DNA of 64,000 nt from Coriobacteriaceae bacterium (GTDB lineage Bacteria; Actinomycetota; Coriobacteriia; Coriobacteriales; Atopobiaceae): assembly GCA_004557505.1 (NCBI GenBank), contig SFGZ01000001.1, positions 124,001 through 188,000 of the forward strand. Reading direction: 5' to 3'. The notes below the pieces were generated by a model. The model had not been told where the DNA came from. It saw only the letters and a list, made by a program, of their open reading frames with translations, and searched no databases. Made by a program: the position numbers and the translations under genes. Positions 17,056-26,349 of this stretch are shown one piece after another. Within the stretch, counting starts at the first letter, position 1, and the number at the start of each line of letters is the position of its first letter.

Positions 17056-17913
17056 ATGCTCACCAGAAGAAACTTCATTGGCACCGGCCTCGCCGCACTT
17101 GCCGCAACCACCCTCGTCGCCTGCGGAAACTCTGGCTCTGGCTCGCCCGCCAGCAGCTCTTCTGCCAGCAACTCGGCGCAGGCAAAGACCCTCACGGTTG
17201 CCGCGTCCCCCTCGCCCCACGCCGAGATCCTCGGCAAGTTTGCTGCGCCCAAGCTCAAGGAGCAGGGCATCGACCTTCAGACCAAGGAGTACACCGACTA
17301 CATCATCCCCAACCAGGTGACCACCTCGGGCGAGGTCGACGCCAACTACTTCCAGCACATCAACTATCTCAACAACTACAACGAGGAGAACGGCACCGAC
17401 CTTGTGGGCGTGGCGGCCATCCACTACGAGCCGTTCGGCATCTATGCCGGCAAGTCCTCCGACCTCGCCAACATTGCAGACGGCGCCCAGATCGCCGTTC
17501 CCAACGACCCCACCAACGAAGGCCGCGCGCTCCTTCTTCTCCAGCAGGAGAACCTCATTGCGCTCAAGGACCCCAACAACCTAGAGGCCACGCCGGTCGA
17601 CATTGCCGACAACCCCCACAACCTGCAGTTTGTTGAGGTCGAGGCCGCGGCCCTCCCGCGCCAGCTCCAAGACGTCGACTTTGCCGTCATCAATGGCAAC
17701 TACGCCATCGAGGCCGGTCTCCACGTGAAGGACGCCGTGGCCGTGGAGTCCAAGGGGGGCAAGGCCGTCGAGCAGTACGCCAACTACATTGTGACCACGC
17801 CTGAGAAGAAGGACGACGACCGCATCACCGCGCTGGTCAGCGTCCTCACGAGCGACGACTTTAAGCAGTATCTTTCCGACACCTACGGCCAGGACGTCCT
17901 TCCTGCGTTCTAA
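17056..17913 (+). CDS. metQ: Methionine-binding lipoprotein MetQ
   Basis: A 285-residue NlpA/MetQ family substrate-binding lipoprotein. The signal sequence ends in the lipobox LVAC with the lipidated Cys23, followed by a Ser/Gly/Ala-rich linker. Family stretches include PHAEIL, YTDYIIPNQVT, NYFQHINYLNNYN and a NPHNLQFVEVEAAALPRQL block. The ATG at 17056 follows an AGAAAGGA site, 87 bases after metI. A strong hairpin follows the gene. Confidence 0.94.
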   Translation: MLTRRNFIGTGLAALAATTLVACGNSGSGSPASSSSASNSAQAKTLTVAASPSPHAEILGKFAAPKLKEQGIDLQTKEYTDYIIPNQVTTSGEVDANYFQHINYLNNYNEENGTDLVGVAAIHYEPFGIYAGKSSDLANIADGAQIAVPNDPTNEGRALLLLQQENLIALKDPNNLEATPVDIADNPHNLQFVEVEAAALPRQLQDVDFAVINGNYAIEAGLHVKDAVAVESKGGKAVEQYANYIVTTPEKKDDDRITALVSVLTSDDFKQYLSDTYGQDVLPAF

Positions 17914-17952
17914 GGCGAGACGACCAGCGCGCACGAGGCCCCCGACGAAATA

Positions 17953-17991
17953 CAGAGACCCCCGGCGTAGCACAACCGCCGGGGGTCTCTG
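17953..17991 (+). terminator. Hairpin after metNIQ
   Basis: A CAGAGACCCCCGGCG / CGCCGGGGGTCTCTG stem of 15 pairs with a nine-base loop, 40 bases after metQ. No long T-run follows, so it may act as a terminator or as a 3' end stabiliser. Confidence 0.65.
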
Positions 17992-18040
17992 TGGTCTGTG
18001 GCGTAGGCTTTGATCCCAGCCCTCGGGGGGCCGCCTTCGG

Positions 18041-18110
18041 GACCCCCGCCCTTGGGCCCCGCTCTCGGGGCCCGCCCTTGGACCCCCGCCCTTGGGCCCC
18101 GCTCTCGGGG
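18041..18110. repeat. Exact 30-base tandem repeat with 10-base spacer
   Basis: The same 30-base GC-rich sequence, beginning GACCCCCGCCCTTGG, occurs at 18041-18070 and 18081-18110. It lies in the gap between metQ and the convergent ABC exporter gene. Confidence 0.9.
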
Positions 18111-18168
18111 ACCCGAGGCCTTGCGGGCTTCTCAGCCGAGCACGGTCCCCGGCCGAGCGCGGGCGTCG

Positions 18169-19881
18169 CTATTGCATCTGGAGCACCTCGTCACACGCCG
18201 CCAGGAGCTCTGGGTCATGCGAGACGGTAATCACGATGCGCGAGCGCTTGAGATTGTCCAGAACGACAAGCAGCCTTTCCCTCGAACCCTCGTCCAAGGC
18301 GGACGTCGGCTCGTCCAGAAAGACCACGCCGGGATCCTTGAGAATCACCCGCGCGATGGCGACCTTCTGGCGCTCGCCTCCCGAAAGCTGCCGCCCGCCT
18401 TCCCCAAGCTGCATGCCAAGAGCGTCAGGCGCCTCGGAGATCGCATCAAGCCCCACCTCACGCATCACGTCGAGAAGCCGCTCGTCGCTCACCGACCCCT
18501 TGCACAGCAGGGTCAGGTTGTCCCTCAGCGTGCCGCGCACCATCACGGGATCCTGCTCGACATAGCCGATCTCATGCGTTCGCAGATCGTACTGGTCAAT
18601 ATTGTCGATCGGCGTCCCGTCAAGCGTCACCTCGCCCGTCCAGCATCCCCGAAGGTCGCCCGATAGCAGCTTCATGAGCGTGCTCTTCCCGCTGCCGTTT
18701 GGCCCAACTATTCCGTAGAGCCTCCCTTTGGCAAACGTTGCGGAGACGCAATCAAAGGTGGTCTTGCCCTCCTCCAGCTCGCAGGTCACGTCGCGCATGC
18801 GCACGGTCTTGATGCCACGGACGCACGCCTCGCCGACGCTTTCCACTTTCCTCTCCCATAGCTCCGTGAGGCGGCCGAGGTTGACTTTCGCCTGCTGGTA
18901 TCCCCGCCCCACCTCGAGAAAGTACTCCATGGACGTCACCAGCGTCGCAAAGTATCCGTACACCGTGGCAACGAAGCCCGCCTCTATGTGTCCCGAGGCA
19001 ACCTCCACCGCCGCGACTATGAGGACGATGGCAAGCGAGAGACTCCGTGTGACATCTGCGAACAGGGTCATCCGCGCAGCGACGCAGTTAGTCTTGTACA
19101 TGGCCGGACGGACGGCCGAGTAGGAGCGCTTCATCTCATCAGCGCTTCGCTCAAACAGGACGTTCCGGCGAATGAAGGGGATTTTCGCCAGCTGCCAGAG
19201 CGCGATGGCGGAGTAGCGCGCCATCTCCTCAACAAAGGCCTGCTGGGACTTGGCGAACCTCTCGCTAAAGATGCGATAGGAGAGGTTCGACGCCGCGGTT
19301 GACACAAGGCAGAGGATGCACACGAGCGGGCTCACCATGAACAGCGACACCGCCGCGATGGCAACGGCAATGACATTTTCCCCGACGCCCGTGAGCGCCT
19401 GGAGGAAGAAGAGCGAGAGGCCGTTGGTGTCATCGTCAAGCCTCTTGCGCCAGTACGAGGGATCGAAGTCATTGAAGAACCTGTGCGGGAGGTGCTGAAT
19501 GTGGCCGGTCGCACGCAGGTCAAGCTCGAACGACGAGTCCGCCTGAAGGTAGGTGTAGAGCAGCACCGCCTTGTACGAGCAGAGATTCGAGACGCAACAC
19601 AACGCCGCCAGGACGGCTCCCGCAAGCGCTATACTGCGTACAACGTCACCGGACGCCAGCGTCATGTTGATCATAAGCCCGGCAAGCAGGGGCGTGAGGT
19701 TTCCCAGCAACGCGGCAAAAAGGCTCAGGAGAAGATATCTCACGAACCCGCCGTGATCATCGATGCTGGACCAGCATGCGGCGATAAGCGCCCTCATAGG
19801 CAACCTCCCCAGCAGGACGGGGAGCAAACGCAGTAACGACATTCCTCGCCCGAGCACATTCCATAGTCGGCCTTTTGACAA
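18169..19881 (-). CDS. ABC transporter, fused permease and ATPase (exporter type)
   Basis: A 570-residue half-transporter that should dimerise. Residues of about 40-310 carry six membrane segments of the type I exporter fold. The ATPase follows with Walker A (GPNGSGKST), signature (LSGGERQK), Walker B (VVFLDEPTSALD) and the H-loop (TVSHD). The cargo is unknown; peptide or lipid export are common for this type. The first possible start is a TTG at 19881; an ATG at 19842 (MSLLRLLPVL) is equally plausible. No precursor peptide gene or partner half-transporter is visible nearby. Confidence 0.85.
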   Translation of the reverse strand: MSKGRLWNVLGRGMSLLRLLPVLLGRLPMRALIAACWSSIDDHGGFVRYLLLSLFAALLGNLTPLLAGLMINMTLASGDVVRSIALAGAVLAALCCVSNLCSYKAVLLYTYLQADSSFELDLRATGHIQHLPHRFFNDFDPSYWRKRLDDDTNGLSLFFLQALTGVGENVIAVAIAAVSLFMVSPLVCILCLVSTAASNLSYRIFSERFAKSQQAFVEEMARYSAIALWQLAKIPFIRRNVLFERSADEMKRSYSAVRPAMYKTNCVAARMTLFADVTRSLSLAIVLIVAAVEVASGHIEAGFVATVYGYFATLVTSMEYFLEVGRGYQQAKVNLGRLTELWERKVESVGEACVRGIKTVRMRDVTCELEEGKTTFDCVSATFAKGRLYGIVGPNGSGKSTLMKLLSGDLRGCWTGEVTLDGTPIDNIDQYDLRTHEIGYVEQDPVMVRGTLRDNLTLLCKGSVSDERLLDVMREVGLDAISEAPDALGMQLGEGGRQLSGGERQKVAIARVILKDPGVVFLDEPTSALDEGSRERLLVVLDNLKRSRIVITVSHDPELLAACDEVLQMQ

Positions 19882-20082
19882 TCAGGCCGTCGATTTCCAC
19901 TGCATAATATCATCATGGAAGGCGACATCAACGCCACCGTTGCATAGGCCGCTGTTGACGCCTGCCGAGAAGCGCTGCGAGTTGGGCTCCGGGAGCTGGT
20001 CGTCGGGAGCTGGGCCCGCAGGCGGCCAACGCTCGGATGATTCGCACGGGCTGCACACCGCCCAATGGCGCGGATTCTCGAC

Positions 20083-20260
20083 GTTTAGGAATTTCTCGGA
20101 CGTTTAAGCACCGCTAACCGTCCGAGAAATGCGCGGCGGCATCTTTGACGCGGGATTTCGCCGTTTAGGGGCGGCTAACCGTCCGGAATCGGCGGCACCA
20201 TCGGAACGACGCGGAATTTTGCCGTTTAACCGAGACCAGCCGTCCGGAATCGGCGTCGAG
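20083..20260. repeat. Palindromic repeat cluster, family B, locus 1
   Basis: The 450-base gap 19882-20331 has no gene. It holds several units of the form CGGACGTTTA / TAACCGTCCG. The best is a hairpin with exact 11-base arms, TTTCTCGGACG (20092-20102) and CGTCCGAGAAA (20119-20129). Weaker copies follow to about 20260. The same element occurs at 29922-30082. Apart from these repeats I see nothing in the gap. Confidence 0.8.
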
Positions 20261-20331
20261 TCGGCGCACGGCGACCACCCCACACCAAGCCGGCACCGGC
20301 CCGGCATCCGCCCCGCGCTCCGAGTGCCGCC

Positions 20332-20991
20332 CTACTCCGCGTCGGCAGCCTTCCTCGCACCCATGCGCGCGCGAATCGCCCCGACGACGGCCGGGATCAC
20401 GGACACCAGGATGATGCCCACGACCACCAGCTCGAAGTGCTCCTGCACGGCGGGGATTCCCCCGAAGAAGTACCCGAGCAGTATGAAGAGCGTGGACCAC
20501 GTGATGCCGCCCAGCACGTTGAATATCACGAAGTTGCGCCAGTGCATGCCGCCCATGCCCGCGATAAACGGCACGAACGTGCGGATGAACGGGAAGAAGC
20601 GCCCCAGGAAGATGGCCACGTGACCCCACTTCTCAAGGAACTTCTCGCTCTTCTCCATGCGCTCGGGGGTCATGGCCTTGACCTTGCCCGACGCCACGAT
20701 CCGAGTGCCGAAGAAGTGCCCGATCATGAAGTTGCACTGGTCGCCCAGGATGGCCGCAGCCCACGCCACGCCGAGAAGCGCAAAGACGTTGAACCCGCCG
20801 CCCTGCGCAAAGAACCCGGAGGCAAAGAGCAGCGAGTCGCCGGGCAAAAACGGGAAGAACACCACGCCCGTCTCGATGAAGATGATGAGAAACACAAAGC
20901 CATATGCAGTGGCCGGACCCGCCGCGATCCATCCAGCGATGGCTGTGCGCGGATCTTGAAGCAGGTTGACGATAAAGTCGACAAATCCCAT
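20332..20991 (-). CDS. DedA family membrane protein
   Basis: A 219-residue inner-membrane protein of the DedA/SNARE-associated family, a group that includes undecaprenyl-phosphate and phospholipid flippases. Family marks are the FIETGVVFFPFLPGDSLLF region with the acidic and proline residues, a GDQCNFMIGHFFG motif, and FLGRFFPFIRTFVPFIAGMGGM with the conserved arginines. About four to five hydrophobic segments are present. It is transcribed on the same strand as, and just downstream of, the SRP RNA. Confidence 0.9.
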   Translation of the reverse strand: MGFVDFIVNLLQDPRTAIAGWIAAGPATAYGFVFLIIFIETGVVFFPFLPGDSLLFASGFFAQGGGFNVFALLGVAWAAAILGDQCNFMIGHFFGTRIVASGKVKAMTPERMEKSEKFLEKWGHVAIFLGRFFPFIRTFVPFIAGMGGMHWRNFVIFNVLGGITWSTLFILLGYFFGGIPAVQEHFELVVVGIILVSVIPAVVGAIRARMGARKAADAE

Positions 20992-21086
20992 GGAAGCCCC
21001 CAGTTCAGGCGAGCATGCCGGACGGCAGGCAGGCTACAAAAAAGCCCCAGCGGCCGTGGCAAGCGCGACCCATGGGGCAGGCCAAA

Positions 21087-21195
21087 CAGCGCGCTCGATG
21101 GGAGCGGGTGCCCGCCAGAGGCCCCTTATGGCTGCTGCCTCCCGGCCCTGACCAGGTTCGAGGTGTTGCGTCACCCGCACCCATCCAACGCGCTG
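21087..21195 (-). ncRNA. ffs: Signal recognition particle RNA (small bacterial type)
   Basis: About 109 bases. The minus strand carries the conserved SRP Alu-less core: CCTGGTCAGG, then GCCGGGAGGCAGCAGCC, closely matching the 4.5S tetraloop and asymmetric-loop region. The flanks pair well: CAGCGCG (5') with CGCGCTG (3') and GATGGGTGCGGGTG with CACCCGCTCCCATC, forming the long rod. The ends are inferred from this pairing. The RNA binds Ffh and targets membrane proteins for co-translational insertion. Confidence 0.92.
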
Positions 21196-21327
21196 GAAAA
21201 CACTGTACCAAAGAAGACGCCGAGCCACTCTCGCGCCACGAAAATGCGACAAAGCGACCGCGCCCTGCGTCCCGCACGGCCCGCTGTGGCACCGCGCCCG
21301 CACCCGCACGGCCCGCCGTGGCTGGCC

Positions 21328-21479
21328 GTCACACATTCGGGTGCCGATCGTGTGACGACCTGCGCGGGTCACAGCTTCGGGCGCGATCCTGTGACAGCGG
21401 CGGGGCCTGCCGCAACACATTCGGGATGCGAACGTGTATCGACCTGCGCGGGTCACAGCTTCGGGTGCGAATGTGCGAC
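21328..21479. repeat. Tandem-hairpin repeat, family C, locus 1
   Basis: About 152 bases upstream of the SRP RNA with two units. Each unit contains two hairpins with arms GTCACA / TGTGAC and GTCACAG / CTGTGAC around TTCGGG-containing loops, joined by GACCTGCGCGG. Nearly the same sequence lies at 26350-26507. Confidence 0.88.
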
Positions 21480-21534
21480 AAGGAGCCAGCGAACGCAGCG
21501 CAAGAGACGGCAATGCAGACGGGGCTCTCCCGGG

Positions 21535-21876
21535 CTAGCCCTTGGCGCCGATCTTCTCGTACACGTCGATGAAGTCCCTGGCGATGATGCGGAACGACTC
21601 CGCTTGCATGAGCTGGTCCTCTGCATGGACAAGGATGAGCGAGAAGGTCACGCTGCTATTGTCGATGGCGGACTGCTGGAGAAGCGACAGGTGTGCGGTG
21701 TGACCCTCGCCGAAGTCCTTGTCGCCGCTCTCGATGAGGGCCTTTGCTCCCGCGATGTCACCTTCCTTTGCCTTTTGGATTGCCTCGATGTACTGGGACT
21801 TTGCGGATCCCACGGTGGCGATGATCTGGAATGCCGCCTCCTGGGTTGCCTCGAGGTTCTCTTCTTCGGTGGCCAT
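21535..21876 (-). CDS. PTS lactose/cellobiose-family EIIA (second system)
   Basis: A 113-residue helical EIIA with phosphorylated His84 in HAEDQLM. It is related to the EIIA at 7815-8171 but has a normal C-terminus (FIDVYEKIGAKG). It is the last gene of a four-gene operon read from 25366 to 21535: glycosidase, EIIC, EIIB, EIIA. The gap to EIIB is 77 bases. Confidence 0.92.
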   Translation of the reverse strand: MATEEENLEATQEAAFQIIATVGSAKSQYIEAIQKAKEGDIAGAKALIESGDKDFGEGHTAHLSLLQQSAIDNSSVTFSLILVHAEDQLMQAESFRIIARDFIDVYEKIGAKG

Positions 21877-21953
21877 GCCGTCCCCTTCCGCGCGCTGTCG
21901 CGCCTGTTCGTGAGATGTGATGCCGTTCTGCGGTACCGTGTGTGGCGCCAGCC

Positions 21954-22256
21954 CTACTCGCCCATGAGCTTCATGGCGTCGCCGAGAATCTTCTTGGCGT
22001 TCATGCGGCCGTAGTCGACCATTGCGATGACGGCGACGGGCTTGTCGCCAGCGGCCTCGACGGCCTCCTTCTTGGCATAGGCAATCTGGGGGCCAAGGAG
22101 CAGGCAGTCGGCCTGGTCGATCATCTCAAGCGCCTTGTTCAGCGGATTGGCCTTGATCTGGACGTCCAGACCCTGGGCCTCGGCCTCCTTCTGCATCTTC
22201 TGGACGAGCAGGCTGGTGGACATGCCGGCATTGCAGGCGAGCAGAACGGTCTTCAT
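21954..22256 (-). CDS. PTS lactose/cellobiose-family EIIB (second system)
   Basis: A 100-residue EIIB with the phosphorylated Cys8 in LLACNAGMSTSLL. The ATG at 22256 has an AAAGAGGGAGA ribosome site. About 200 bases with no recognisable gene separate it from EIIC, longer than the other gaps in this operon. Confidence 0.92.
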   Translation of the reverse strand: MKTVLLACNAGMSTSLLVQKMQKEAEAQGLDVQIKANPLNKALEMIDQADCLLLGPQIAYAKKEAVEAAGDKPVAVIAMVDYGRMNAKKILGDAMKLMGE

Positions 22257-22458
22257 GGTTGGTCTCCCTCTTTGTTTGGCCTCGCCGCCCTCGCGACGGG
22301 GCAACCTTCCTATCCCTCTCTTGGCACGCCCGGACCGTAGCGGCGGGCCCGGTGCCCTGCCTTGCCCGCCGCAGCGGGCCTAGCACCCTAGCGGCCGACG
22401 CGGGCCATGGCATGACCTCGCGCCGGCCTAAAACATCACGGCAGGACGCAGCTCTCTG

Positions 22459-23922
22459 CTAGGCCTCCGCACTGGCGAGCTCGGCCTGCTTGGCCTGAGC
22501 GCGCTCGGAAACCCTCATGAACGGCAGGTAGATGAGCATGCCAAGGGCGAACTCTACGACCTGCCAGATGACCGCGACCACGCCGGCGGCACCGCCACCC
22601 ACAGCCAAGAAGCCGGAGATGAAGACCGGGGTGGTCCAGGGAACCATGACCACGCAGGGTGCCAGGATTCCGGCGCAGGTGAGGGCGTAGGTCAGGCCGA
22701 TGAACAGGTTGGGGACGAGCACGAACGGGATGATCAGGGGCAGGTTGTAGACGATGGGGTAGCCGTATATGACGGGCTCGTTGATGTTAAAGATGCCGGG
22801 GAGCAGGGCCAGCTTGGCGATGTCCTTCGACGCCTTGCTCTTGGAGAACAGGAACGTGTCGGCAAGGAGCATGAGCGTGCAACCGGAGCCGCCGATAAGG
22901 GCGAAGGTGTTGATGATCTGCATGTTCATGTAGTGATCGGCGGGGATGGGCTGACCGGAGGCGAACATGGCCATGTTCTCGGTGATGAGGATGGTGAGGA
23001 TGGGCTCGGCAAGCACGCCGGAGATGGTGGACTGGTGGATGCCCAGGCAGAAGAGCAGGTTGGCCAGCGTGTAGACCAAGATGACAAACCAAGGCCCGGC
23101 GTTCACGAAGCCCTTGAGCGGGGCGGCGATGCAGGTGTTGATCAACGTCATGAGGTCGGTTGCCCAGATACCGTGGAGCAGGGCCGCAACCAGGCCAAAG
23201 ATCGCAAGCGTGATGAGCATGGGGATCATGGTGTTGAAGGAATCCGCGACCGCAGGCGGGATCCCCTCGCCCAGGTTCACGCGGAGCCTCTCATTCTCCG
23301 AAAACTTGATGAACACAGTGGTGGCGGCAAGGCCGATGATGATGGCACCGAACAGGCCGTTGGTGCCGGTATAGGTCTTGGTGAACACATTGGAGACGCC
23401 ATTGGACCCAACGGAGGAGATCTCGTAGCCCTCGGGGATGGCGAGGCCGGACTCAACCTCCTCGCGCGTCACGGTGTAGGGGTCGGCGTCCTTGTCCGCA
23501 GTGCTCTTGTAGGTGAGCTCCGTGAAGTCCTGGATGGACGCGGCGGCGCTGCCCACGCTCTGGGGCATCATGATGCACAGGGCTGCGATGCCGATAACCA
23601 CGCACGCAATGGCGTTCTCAAAGCGCTTGTTCTTGGCGAGGCAGTACCCGATGATGCCCGCAAGCACCACCGTTGCCACGTTGAGCGTGCCTTGGGCGAC
23701 GGCGTTGCCCCAGTACTGGGCGTTGGCGAGCGCGTCTCCGCCAAGGAACAGCGGGAACACGACGTTGTTGATGAGGACCGCGATGCCCGCCAGGATGTAG
23801 ATGGGCATGACGGTTGCAAACGCGTCGCGCAGGCTCCTCAGATGAACCTGGTTGCCCACCTTTGCAGATACTTCCGCAAAGCTGTCGAGAAGAGATTTCT
23901 TCTCGACCGTATCCTCTGCCAT
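22459..23922 (-). CDS. PTS lactose/cellobiose-family permease EIIC (second system)
   Basis: A 487-residue CelB-type permease with about ten membrane segments. The motif PGIFNINEPVIYGYPIVYNLP marks the substrate region, and LFCLGIHQSTISG lies in the middle. An insertion of about 60 polar residues near positions 125-185 looks like an extracytoplasmic loop absent from the EIIC at 6029-7399. The ATG at 23922 follows a GGGAGAG site. It lies 37 bases after the glycosidase gene, so the sugar is probably a beta-glucoside hydrolysed by that enzyme. Confidence 0.92.
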   Translation of the reverse strand: MAEDTVEKKSLLDSFAEVSAKVGNQVHLRSLRDAFATVMPIYILAGIAVLINNVVFPLFLGGDALANAQYWGNAVAQGTLNVATVVLAGIIGYCLAKNKRFENAIACVVIGIAALCIMMPQSVGSAAASIQDFTELTYKSTADKDADPYTVTREEVESGLAIPEGYEISSVGSNGVSNVFTKTYTGTNGLFGAIIIGLAATTVFIKFSENERLRVNLGEGIPPAVADSFNTMIPMLITLAIFGLVAALLHGIWATDLMTLINTCIAAPLKGFVNAGPWFVILVYTLANLLFCLGIHQSTISGVLAEPILTILITENMAMFASGQPIPADHYMNMQIINTFALIGGSGCTLMLLADTFLFSKSKASKDIAKLALLPGIFNINEPVIYGYPIVYNLPLIIPFVLVPNLFIGLTYALTCAGILAPCVVMVPWTTPVFISGFLAVGGGAAGVVAVIWQVVEFALGMLIYLPFMRVSERAQAKQAELASAEA

Positions 23923-23959
23923 TTTTCTCTCCCTTTTCGCTCTGCCTACCAGATAAAGG

Positions 23960-25366
23960 CTAGTCAACCACGTGGGTCGTAGCCACCTTCTTGAGCCAGG
24001 CGGCAGACTTCTTAAGCCGCCTGTTATACCCGTCCTCGAGATCGACCTCGACAAAGCCGTAGCGGTTCTTGAACGCGTTGGCCCAGGACCAGTTGTCGAT
24101 GACGGCCCAGTAGTGATAGCCGCGGCACTTGGCCCCGTCCCGAATCGCGCGGGCGATCCACTCGAGGTGACGGCGGACGAAGTCCACGCGGTAATCGTCT
24201 TGGATGACGCCGCCCTCGTCTTTCTTGAGGTCCTCGCGCTCGATGCCAATGCCGTTCTCCGAGACGAACCACTCAAGCTCGGGGTACTCGTCGCGGATCT
24301 TCATGGCAAAGTCGTAGAGGCCCTTGGGGTAGATCTCCCAGCCGCGGCTCTTGTTCATCTCGGCCTCGGGCCACACGTACGGGTCCGCAAACCGGGGAAT
24401 GCCGTTCTCGTCCGCATCCTGGGCGGGTGCCCGGACGCGCTCGGGGTGGTAGTAGTTGCACCCCAGCCAGTCGACCTTTCCGTCGGCGAGAATGAGCCTG
24501 TCCTCGGGACGGACGGGCAGCTCGATGCCGCGCGAGGCAAGCGCCTGGATAACGTCCTCGGGCAGCTCTCCTTTGGTCACGAGGTCAAGCCACCAGCGGT
24601 TGCACACGCCGTCGGTCATGCGAACGGCCTCGAGGTCGGCCTTACTGGGGTTCTCGCGCGTGTAGGGCGGCGCGAAGCAGTTGATGAGGCCAATGCGAGA
24701 GCCGTCGGAAAGACAGCCCTCCTCCTTTGCCGCGCGGTACTCGCGAACGGCAAGCGCGTGCGCCAGCGAGATGTTGTACTGCACCGTGCGGGCGCGGGCG
24801 TAGTTCCTGATGAACGGGTACCACGCGCCGCTGGTGTAGCGCTGGTCGGATTCGACGATGGGCTCGTTGAACGTAAACCAGTGGCGGATCTCCTTGCCAA
24901 AGGCGCGAAACGCCTTGCCCGCGTAGTGCGCATATGCCTCGACGACCTCGCGGTTCTCCCAGCCGCCGCGCCTAAAGAGGTGCGTGGGCATGTCGAAGTG
25001 GTAGAGGTTCACGAACACCTCAATGCCCACATCGCGGGCGTCCGCGAAGAGCTCGTGGTAGTAGCTCTCGCCTTCGGGGTTGACGTTGCCATCCGCGTCG
25101 ATGAGACGGCTCCACTGGATGGAGGTGCGCACGGAAGTGAGGCCCAGTGACTTGAGAAGCACCAGGTCATCGTGGCGGCGGCCGGTAAAGTCGTTCCCCG
25201 CGTAGGAGCCAACGCGGTTGTGGAAGTCCTCGATCCTGAGGTTGGACCAGGTGTCCCACAGGTTCTCGAGCTTGCCGCCATCGCGCCAGTGCCCCTCAGT
25301 CTGAGGACCAGACATTGCGGCGCCAAAGAAGAAGTCGTCAGGCAGCTTGTAGGCCTGCTGTGTCAC
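23960..25366 (-). CDS. Glycoside hydrolase family 1 (6-phospho-beta-glycosidase)
   Basis: A 468-residue cytosolic hydrolase. The acid/base glutamate is Glu168 in FTFNEP and the nucleophile is Glu370 in FVSENG. The phosphate-binding region reads WSWANAFKNRYG. Ser427 and Tyr436 match the 6-phospho signature, but the usual lysine position is Asn434, with a lysine one residue earlier. The start is a GTG at 25366 behind an AGGGGG ribosome site; an ATG at 25396 is possible. As first gene of the PTS operon it would split the phosphorylated disaccharide or glycoside brought in by the EIIC. Confidence 0.9.
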   Translation of the reverse strand: MTQQAYKLPDDFFFGAAMSGPQTEGHWRDGGKLENLWDTWSNLRIEDFHNRVGSYAGNDFTGRRHDDLVLLKSLGLTSVRTSIQWSRLIDADGNVNPEGESYYHELFADARDVGIEVFVNLYHFDMPTHLFRRGGWENREVVEAYAHYAGKAFRAFGKEIRHWFTFNEPIVESDQRYTSGAWYPFIRNYARARTVQYNISLAHALAVREYRAAKEEGCLSDGSRIGLINCFAPPYTRENPSKADLEAVRMTDGVCNRWWLDLVTKGELPEDVIQALASRGIELPVRPEDRLILADGKVDWLGCNYYHPERVRAPAQDADENGIPRFADPYVWPEAEMNKSRGWEIYPKGLYDFAMKIRDEYPELEWFVSENGIGIEREDLKKDEGGVIQDDYRVDFVRRHLEWIARAIRDGAKCRGYHYWAVIDNWSWANAFKNRYGFVEVDLEDGYNRRLKKSAAWLKKVATTHVVD

Positions 25367-25420
25367 CGGTTGCTTACCCCCTTCCCTCCCCGACATGCGC
25401 CGGATGCTGCATGCCATATT

Positions 25421-25451
25421 TGACATGTATTGTGACTAACTTAACATGTCA
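25421..25451. promoter_or_regulatory. Candidate operator in the divergent glycosidase/GntR gap
   Basis: TGACATGT (25421-25428) and ACATGTCA (25444-25451) are an exact inverted repeat with a 15-base spacer. The site is in an AT-rich segment between the divergent GH1 and GntR genes. It probably binds the GntR protein. Confidence 0.55.
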
Positions 25452-25596
25452 TGATAGTATTGCATAACTGTTTTGTATATAGAAAAGCAAGGTTTACTTC
25501 GGGCGGTAGTTATTTGACGGTATGCGGCAGCGTGGGGCGCAAAACCCGGGTGCTCGATCTACAGTTGGAATATCGACTAGCGAGAGGGGCGAGAAC

Positions 25597-26316
25597 GTGC
25601 TCAAGTATCAGATTGTTATCGATGACCTGCGCCTGGCCATAAAAACCGGCACCTATCCGGCATATTCCCAGCTCCCCTCGGTGAGCAAGCTATGCGAGCA
25701 GTACGAGGTAAGCAAGATCACCATCAACAAGGCCTTGGGTGAGCTTGAGGCCCAGGGGCTCATATCGCGCCGGCGTGGGTCCGGCTCGTTCGTAAAGAAG
25801 GTCGAGACTTCCGGTGGCGCGCCCGAGACAAACGGCACGTCGAGCCAGATGCCGGGCTTCCTCGCCGAGCACCAGGCGCGCGGCGAGTCCGTAAGGAGCA
25901 AAGTCTACGACTTCTCCGTGGTGCGCCCGCCGCACCACGTTGCCGAAGCGCTCGATGTGGATGACGACTCCTTCACCTATCACGTGTGTCGCGTGAGATA
26001 TGCAGACGAGAAGCCCCGCGTGATCGAGTACACCTACATGCCTATCGATGTGATCACAGACCTCAAGCTCAGGAACGTACAGACCTCGATCTATTCGTTC
26101 ATCGAGAGTGACCTTGGCCTCAGGATTTCCAGCGCGCACCGCGTCATTCGCGCCGTGATGCCCTCGGCCGAGGAGCGAAAGAGGCTCGACGTGCCAGAGG
26201 GCGAGCCTCTGCTCGAGGTCGAGCAGGTTGGCTACCTCGATGACGGGCGGGCGTTCGAGTACTCGGTCTCGCGACACATCCACGACTACGAGTTCCACTC
26301 GATCTCGACAAAGTAG
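25597..26316 (+). CDS. GntR/HutC family transcriptional regulator with UTRA domain
   Basis: A 239-residue regulator. The winged helix-turn-helix (residues 1-70) contains LPSVSKLCEQYEVSKITINKAL and the wing LISRRRGSGSFV. A UTRA ligand domain (about 95-235) includes the YTYMPIDVI and EPLLEVEQVGYLDDGRAFEYS stretches. It probably senses a phosphorylated sugar and controls the divergent GH1-PTS operon, plus itself, through the dyad at 25421-25451. The start is GTG at 25597 with a GAGGGG site; the open frame extends upstream without support. Confidence 0.9.
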   Translation: MLKYQIVIDDLRLAIKTGTYPAYSQLPSVSKLCEQYEVSKITINKALGELEAQGLISRRRGSGSFVKKVETSGGAPETNGTSSQMPGFLAEHQARGESVRSKVYDFSVVRPPHHVAEALDVDDDSFTYHVCRVRYADEKPRVIEYTYMPIDVITDLKLRNVQTSIYSFIESDLGLRISSAHRVIRAVMPSAEERKRLDVPEGEPLLEVEQVGYLDDGRAFEYSVSRHIHDYEFHSISTK

Positions 26317-26349
26317 GGCGGGGGCTTACGCCGGACGGGGGTTCTCGCC

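Noticed and set aside
20437..22014. A 525-codon open frame on the plus strand
   Set aside because: It runs across DedA, the SRP RNA, family C repeats and an EIIA gene, all of which have better evidence on the minus strand.
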